Origin: Anagrus nilaparvatae
Lineage: Eukaryota > Arthropoda > Insecta > Hymenoptera > Mymaridae
Assembly (NCBI GenBank): GCA_022575985.1
Contig: JAKSXM010000007.1
Location: forward strand, 28,150,501-28,214,500
DNA length: 64,000 nucleotides
Direction: 5' to 3'
Both the position numbers and the translations under genes were made by a program. This document shows, piece by piece, positions 59,737 to 64,000 of the stretch (position 1 is its first letter; each line of letters starts with the position of its first letter). The notes below the pieces were generated by a model. That model searched no databases. It was not told where the DNA came from and saw only the letters and a program-made list of their open reading frames with translations.

Positions 59737-59799
59737 TTAGTTGAAAGCTAAGTCTTCGTCAGCCGAATCGTCTTGATATTCCTCGTGGTCCGACGTATG
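59737..59799 (-). CDS. onecut: In-frame extension of onecut beyond a TGA codon
   Basis: Directly after TGA the same frame gives 20 codons, including DHEEYQDDSADED, then LAFN and TAA at 59739-59737. Eight of the 20 residues are acidic. The G+C of this stretch is close to 48%, far above the flanking DNA, and its codons are GAC, CAC, GAG and TCG, not AT-driven ones. It looks like genuine coding sequence. Possible explanations are stop-codon readthrough (TGA followed by C is the leakiest context), a recent nonsense change, or a base-call error in a longer normal C-terminus. Confidence 0.6.
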   Translation of the reverse strand, partial: HTSDHEEYQDDSADEDLAFN

Positions 59800-60012
59800 T
59801 CACAAAATGTCATTAGCTTGCCTAGGACTAATACCAATCGTTGGCGATAATTGACCTTCGTCAACGTTGTTTATTGCTTTTGGATCCTCGTCTTTCCATT
59901 TGTCCATTGATCTACGACGTGCATTCATAAAAAAGTTACCAACGGTCGTTGGTTCCAAGCCCAATTGCCTTGCGATTGTCACTTGCATTTCTTTCGATGG
60001 CCTTTTTGTTTC
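59800..60012 (-). CDS. onecut: Onecut cut-homeodomain transcription factor, last coding exon
   Basis: After acceptor GTTTCAG the exon reads ETKRPSKEMQVTIARQLGLE, then TTVGNFFMNARRRSMDKWKD. This is helices 2-3 of the ONECUT/HNF6-class homeodomain. The recognition helix has Phe at position 48 and Met at 50, the dyad that separates this class from other homeodomains. A C-terminal tail (NVDEGQLSPTIGISPRQAND) runs to TGA at 59802-59800. The CUT domain and the start of the homeodomain must lie on exons beyond 64000. Onecut proteins are nuclear regulators active mainly in neurons in insects (family knowledge). The same frame resumes after the TGA; see the separate entry. Confidence 0.95.
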   Translation of the reverse strand, partial: ETKRPSKEMQVTIARQLGLEPTTVGNFFMNARRRSMDKWKDEDPKAINNVDEGQLSPTIGISPRQANDIL

Positions 60013-63000
60013 CTGAAACGACAAAATTTTATTAATATTATTATTTTAAAAAATAAGAAAATAAGAAAATAATATAAAAGATTATAATGTTATTTTCTCC
60101 TAACTAGGTTAAGGCCATTTTTATCGACACAACTTGGCTTACTTCCAATGAGACAAGTGTGGATTCTACCTAAGAAAATACATTTTTTTTTTTATAAATA
60201 TACGCACGTGTATGACCGTTTAAATAATAATAAAATAAAAGATTTTTTTTTTAATATAAAATTATATAAAATATATAAAAGGCAAATTATATGCATAAGA
60301 TAATAATATTACATGCTATAGTTGAAATAGAGAGACAGAGCGAGGTACATAACAACCTGCAGAATTATTCATGAAAAACCGATCGATATTTAACTCTATA
60401 TGTACTCGTGTACTTGCATAAAAATGGAAAGAAATAAAGAAAAGAAATAGCTATTATAGTTCCTAACTCTTTTTTACTTGAAAAAATAATTAATTAATAA
60501 ATTATTACGGATTATCAAGAAACTTTATTTTTTACGTCTGACTTAATCGTGATTTTACTACTTAAAATGATAAATTATTACTAATAATATTTAGTGCAGA
60601 TAAAAACTTCGAGCCAATTGGATGACTGAATCGAAGCATGATATATACCAGTTACTATTTATACCGTTTCATCAAAACTAGGACGATTTTACTACTCTAT
60701 ATGCGAGCACTATTTCTTTTTTTTCTTCTTTTTAGCTACGTGTATTCCATTGTCTTTATTTATTTATTAATAAATATATTTTTATTTTAACTTATATGGG
60801 CTTATTTTTTACTTTTATTACATTTTATGGGTACGAGTGAGCTTTTAGACCTAAATTTAGTTAGTTAAAAACTGAGTAAAAAATTATTACAAGACTCGAA
60901 ATCTTTTATAATACTTGGAGGATTTTAAATTAAACGAAGAAAAATTAAGAGTCTCTAAGAACTTGCATCTTTTTTATTTTTAACAAGTTAGCAATCCAGA
61001 ATGACCTGACTAAAGCTGTTAAAACATTTAAAACTTAAAAGCTATGCTGTAAATGACATTTTATTAACTTTTAATTCGCTTATTTTTATGCAAATATTTT
61101 GCAGGCTCTTGCCAGGAAAAAATAATAATTTTCCAATGCTTAAAAATAGCTTATGCGTATTTAATGAATTCAATTTTTTTCCAAAAGTATTTTATCCCTT
61201 TTTTATGTTTTTATCAGATTCTTATTGATTTTAACACATTAAGTTTTAGTTGTTGTCATTTATTTATTTATTTATTTTTTTCATTTTTTTTTACCTCGGA
61301 ACTTTTATAAAAAGAGGCCAACTAAAAATAAATGGCATGAAAATATGCATAAATAAAAATACAACAATTTCTATTAATTAATGTGGATTGATAAATATTT
61401 TTAAATAATCTTTTTATTTGTAAAAAAAAAACAGTAATTATCTACACTAATTTGAAAACGGAACATTTAAACTTGTGTAAGGTCAATGTCTTTGAATTTT
61501 TATAAATCAATTTTTGTCAATTCGAATCGACATACATTGTTTTTGTTAAATTTCAAGTTCAATTTTTAAGATTTTTAAAATTTTTGCTAGTTTATTGAAT
61601 AAAAAAATTTTGTAAATTATCTTTAAACTACGAGTAAGCGCTAAGCGTATTGATTTTTATCTTAAAATGTTACATAAATTTCTTTTGTTGTGCACTTTGT
61701 AACCTTGTCAACTAAAAACTTTTTAAAAAGAATCAAAGAGTTTCAACAGACGCACATTTGTCTTAACCGTAACCGAATTACGAAAAAATTTAAATTATTT
61801 CGTGAATTTAACCTTCAATCGTAATAAATAATTCTTCAAAATAAAAAGAAATTTTTATTTTATCCAAAAAGTCATCTTCTTTTCGAATGTGATGATAAAT
61901 TTGCATTATATTTTAATTAATTATTAAATAAATTTTTTCTGGTTATTAAGAATAATTTAAGAAATCAAATTTTCTAGATGTCCTTAATTTTTTTATTTTT
62001 ATCTTGGAAACTTTAGACATTCCAATCTATTGACTTTCAAAATACAAATGTTTTAATGTCGAAAGTTGAAAAATAATTATAAAATTGTAATTTTTGTTTG
62101 GTCATCTTAAGAATAAAATTTTTCTAATTAACTAACGGTAAACAATTTTTTTTTGTTGATAAAATGTAATCATGGGAATTCTTTCGATTTGTCTATGACA
62201 TTTTTCTCGAAAAATGCTCATGAAAAGGAAAATCAAAGGAACCTCGTTCCCAAAAACCAACATTTTTCAACAGTCTCAATCAGGCAGTAAAGGGATAGGC
62301 TCAACTGAGACCAACACGGCCCATGCTATTAAAAATTCATACTTCTCGATTTCTAAACATATATTTTATTTTACTCTAATTTACTAATTTTTTGGTTATA
62401 TTTACCAACATTCATTAATTTGTGTTTACTAAATTCTTTGAGGTTAATTTTACTATTCTTTTTTTTGCGTGAAAAGTTTTCCTCATATTATTCAAATAAA
62501 TTTTAAATTATAAAAAAAGGTAACTTAAAATGTTTTATTTTTATTTTTCTATTGCCGAAAAGAGTACTAATTCAAGGCTGAAGTCCTTGACTATCGGAAC
62601 CACGGAGGGACAACTGAAACATACTTTTTGTATCGTTTCTTTATTTTTTTTTTTTCACAAATTTAAATCTTTAAAATTTAACATCTTTAACTTTTCTTTT
62701 GTAATTACGCTAAATTTGTCCAAAGGACAAATAATAACAATAATACTAACACTTTATTTAGTAGAAAACTTGCTAACTCCTTCTTGATTAATTGTTTAGT
62801 TTTTATTTTTCTCTCGCTAGGTGTATCAATATATGAGACAAAATTAAATTTGAAAAAACACATTTTTGAATAAATTACAGGTTTCTTAGAATAATCTAAT
62901 ACAAGCATTCAAAAAGTGTCATAGAAAAATCAAGTTTAAAAAAATTTTCTGCTATAAAAATAAAATGACCAAGCGTGAAATATCTTAGAGCTTTAAATAC

Positions 63001-63499
63001 TTTTTTGCAGAGAACAGGAGTTTCATACACTTGGAAGTCTACATGTTAAAAAAATGATAGTTGATTTGTCTTCCAAATAATTCTGCTAAAATTCAATTTA
63101 ATTATAAAACTTCTAATTCATCTTATTTTTTTTTTCTTAGAGCTCGCTTAGGGGTTACTTTCAAGACCTATAAATCAAAATTTCTTGGAAGGCTATTGGC
63201 GGATACGTATAGTGGTTTGATCCCTGCAAGCAAACCTAGCCTAACTAGTAGTGTTTGAAAATTTGTCAAAAAACTAACTGAATCCCGTTGGAATCAGACC
63301 TCTGAGTTATTACAGGCCTGCAAAAGTCCAAAAAATATTTCCAAAAATACGTTTTTTTAGGCTTAATTTAATTTCTCCAAACCATTGACAGATCTTATTG
63401 TATCATCACTTTTCAAGAAAAAATTTTATTAAATTAAGCAAACTAAACAGAAAAAACACATATTTTGGGTTTTTTTATACTTTCGAAGGCCTGTCATGG
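60013..63499 (-). other. onecut: onecut intron, no further exon seen
   Basis: AT-rich sequence upstream of the last onecut exon. I looked for a CUT domain or the N-terminal part of the homeodomain and found none. The ORFs here (62530-62787, 62705-62908, 63061-63258) are low-complexity and overlap without support. TTTATTTATTTATTTATTT near 61260 is a simple repeat. Confidence 0.5.
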
Positions 63500-63862
63500 A
63501 CTAAATTTTGTAAATATTCGATAAAAATCGTAAATTTACTAAATTTAGTACATTATCGAAAAATTCGAGAATTCTCGATTTCTTTTTGTGATTTTACGAA
63601 AAAAGTTGCAAATTCACGACGATTTTTCGGAAATTTACAAGTATTTTTTGTAAATTTTCGAAAAAAAATTGTACATTATCAATTCCTCTTACAAATTTAC
63701 AAAAAAAAAATGGAGAATACTCGAATTTTTTGTTAATAGGTATACTTAATTTAATAATTATACGATTTTTTTCGAATATTTACAAAGGTTTTCGAAAATT
63801 TACTAATTTTTCGGAAACGTTCTAATATTTTTGTTAATATAAGAAAGTTACTTTTTACAGTG
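63500..63862. mobile_element. MITE with CACTGTAAAAAGTAAC ends, left-truncated copy 3
   Basis: The right end GAAAGTTACTTTTTACAGTG and the whole interior (TTGTAAATATTCGATAAAAA, the TCGAGAATTCTCGA hairpin) match the full copy at 22741. The left terminus is missing, so it starts near 63500. The 112-codon ORF overlapping it is a reading of the repeat. Confidence 0.7.
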
Positions 63863-64000
63863 TGCTATTGCAGTTAACCAAATTTTAATTTATTATCAAA
63901 CTTGTATATAAGCCTGCTAACTTTTTCAATTATCACCCCCATATGTAATAGCCAATGCATCGATTACATCCTTACACGAAAATGAATAAATAAATTTCAA

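Noticed and set aside
1..64000. Integrated virus or provirus-like gene clusters, as found in some parasitoid wasp genomes
   Set aside because: I saw no viral structural, replication or virulence-type reading frames; all confident genes are ordinary insect genes.

Overview
This is a eukaryotic, insect nuclear genome window. It is very AT-rich, has introns from under 80 bases to about 20 kb, GT-AG splice sites throughout, and an intergenic space crowded with inverted-repeat DNA elements. The proteins are animal and clearly arthropod-like: an LRCH leucine-rich-repeat protein, a BTB protein of the insect lola/tramtrack type with a C-terminal BEN-like domain, and a Onecut cut-homeodomain protein. 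A hymenopteran fits the base composition and intron sizes, but nothing here proves the order.

Layout. Positions 1-30971 (minus strand) hold Lrch. I traced ten coding exons by splice-site and reading-phase consistency; the gene runs off the left edge before its calponin-homology domain. Intron 1 is about 20.3 kb and intron 2 about 5.4 kb longer than most of the others (6.4 kb in total). Both introns hold mobile elements: a Foldback-like element with a 9-bp target duplication and arms of 177-bp tandem repeats (7124-8411), inserted in an older inverted repeat, and several MITE-like elements. From 31 to 37 kb I see only AT-rich spacer and repeat copies. Positions 37039-38498 (minus) hold a complete four-exon BTB-BEN gene of 383 aa. 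From 39.5 to 48 kb lies a dense graveyard of inverted-repeat elements, one with a G-tract minisatellite. At 50025-50870 (plus) is a two-exon gene of 256 aa that I do not recognise, preceded by a well-spaced TATA/initiator pair. From 52.9 to 54.3 kb there is another inverted repeat. At 59737-60012 (minus) is the last coding exon of onecut, with an in-frame TGA followed by 20 more coding-looking codons. The right end is onecut intron.

The four genes do not form an operon or an obvious pathway: one is a cytoskeletal scaffold (Lrch), two are DNA-binding or chromatin proteins (BTB-BEN, Onecut) and one is an orphan. The best candidates for something new are the onecut TGA extension, the Foldback-like element with exact 177-bp periodicity, the orphan acidic protein, and the start-stop uORF directly in front of the Lrch start codon.
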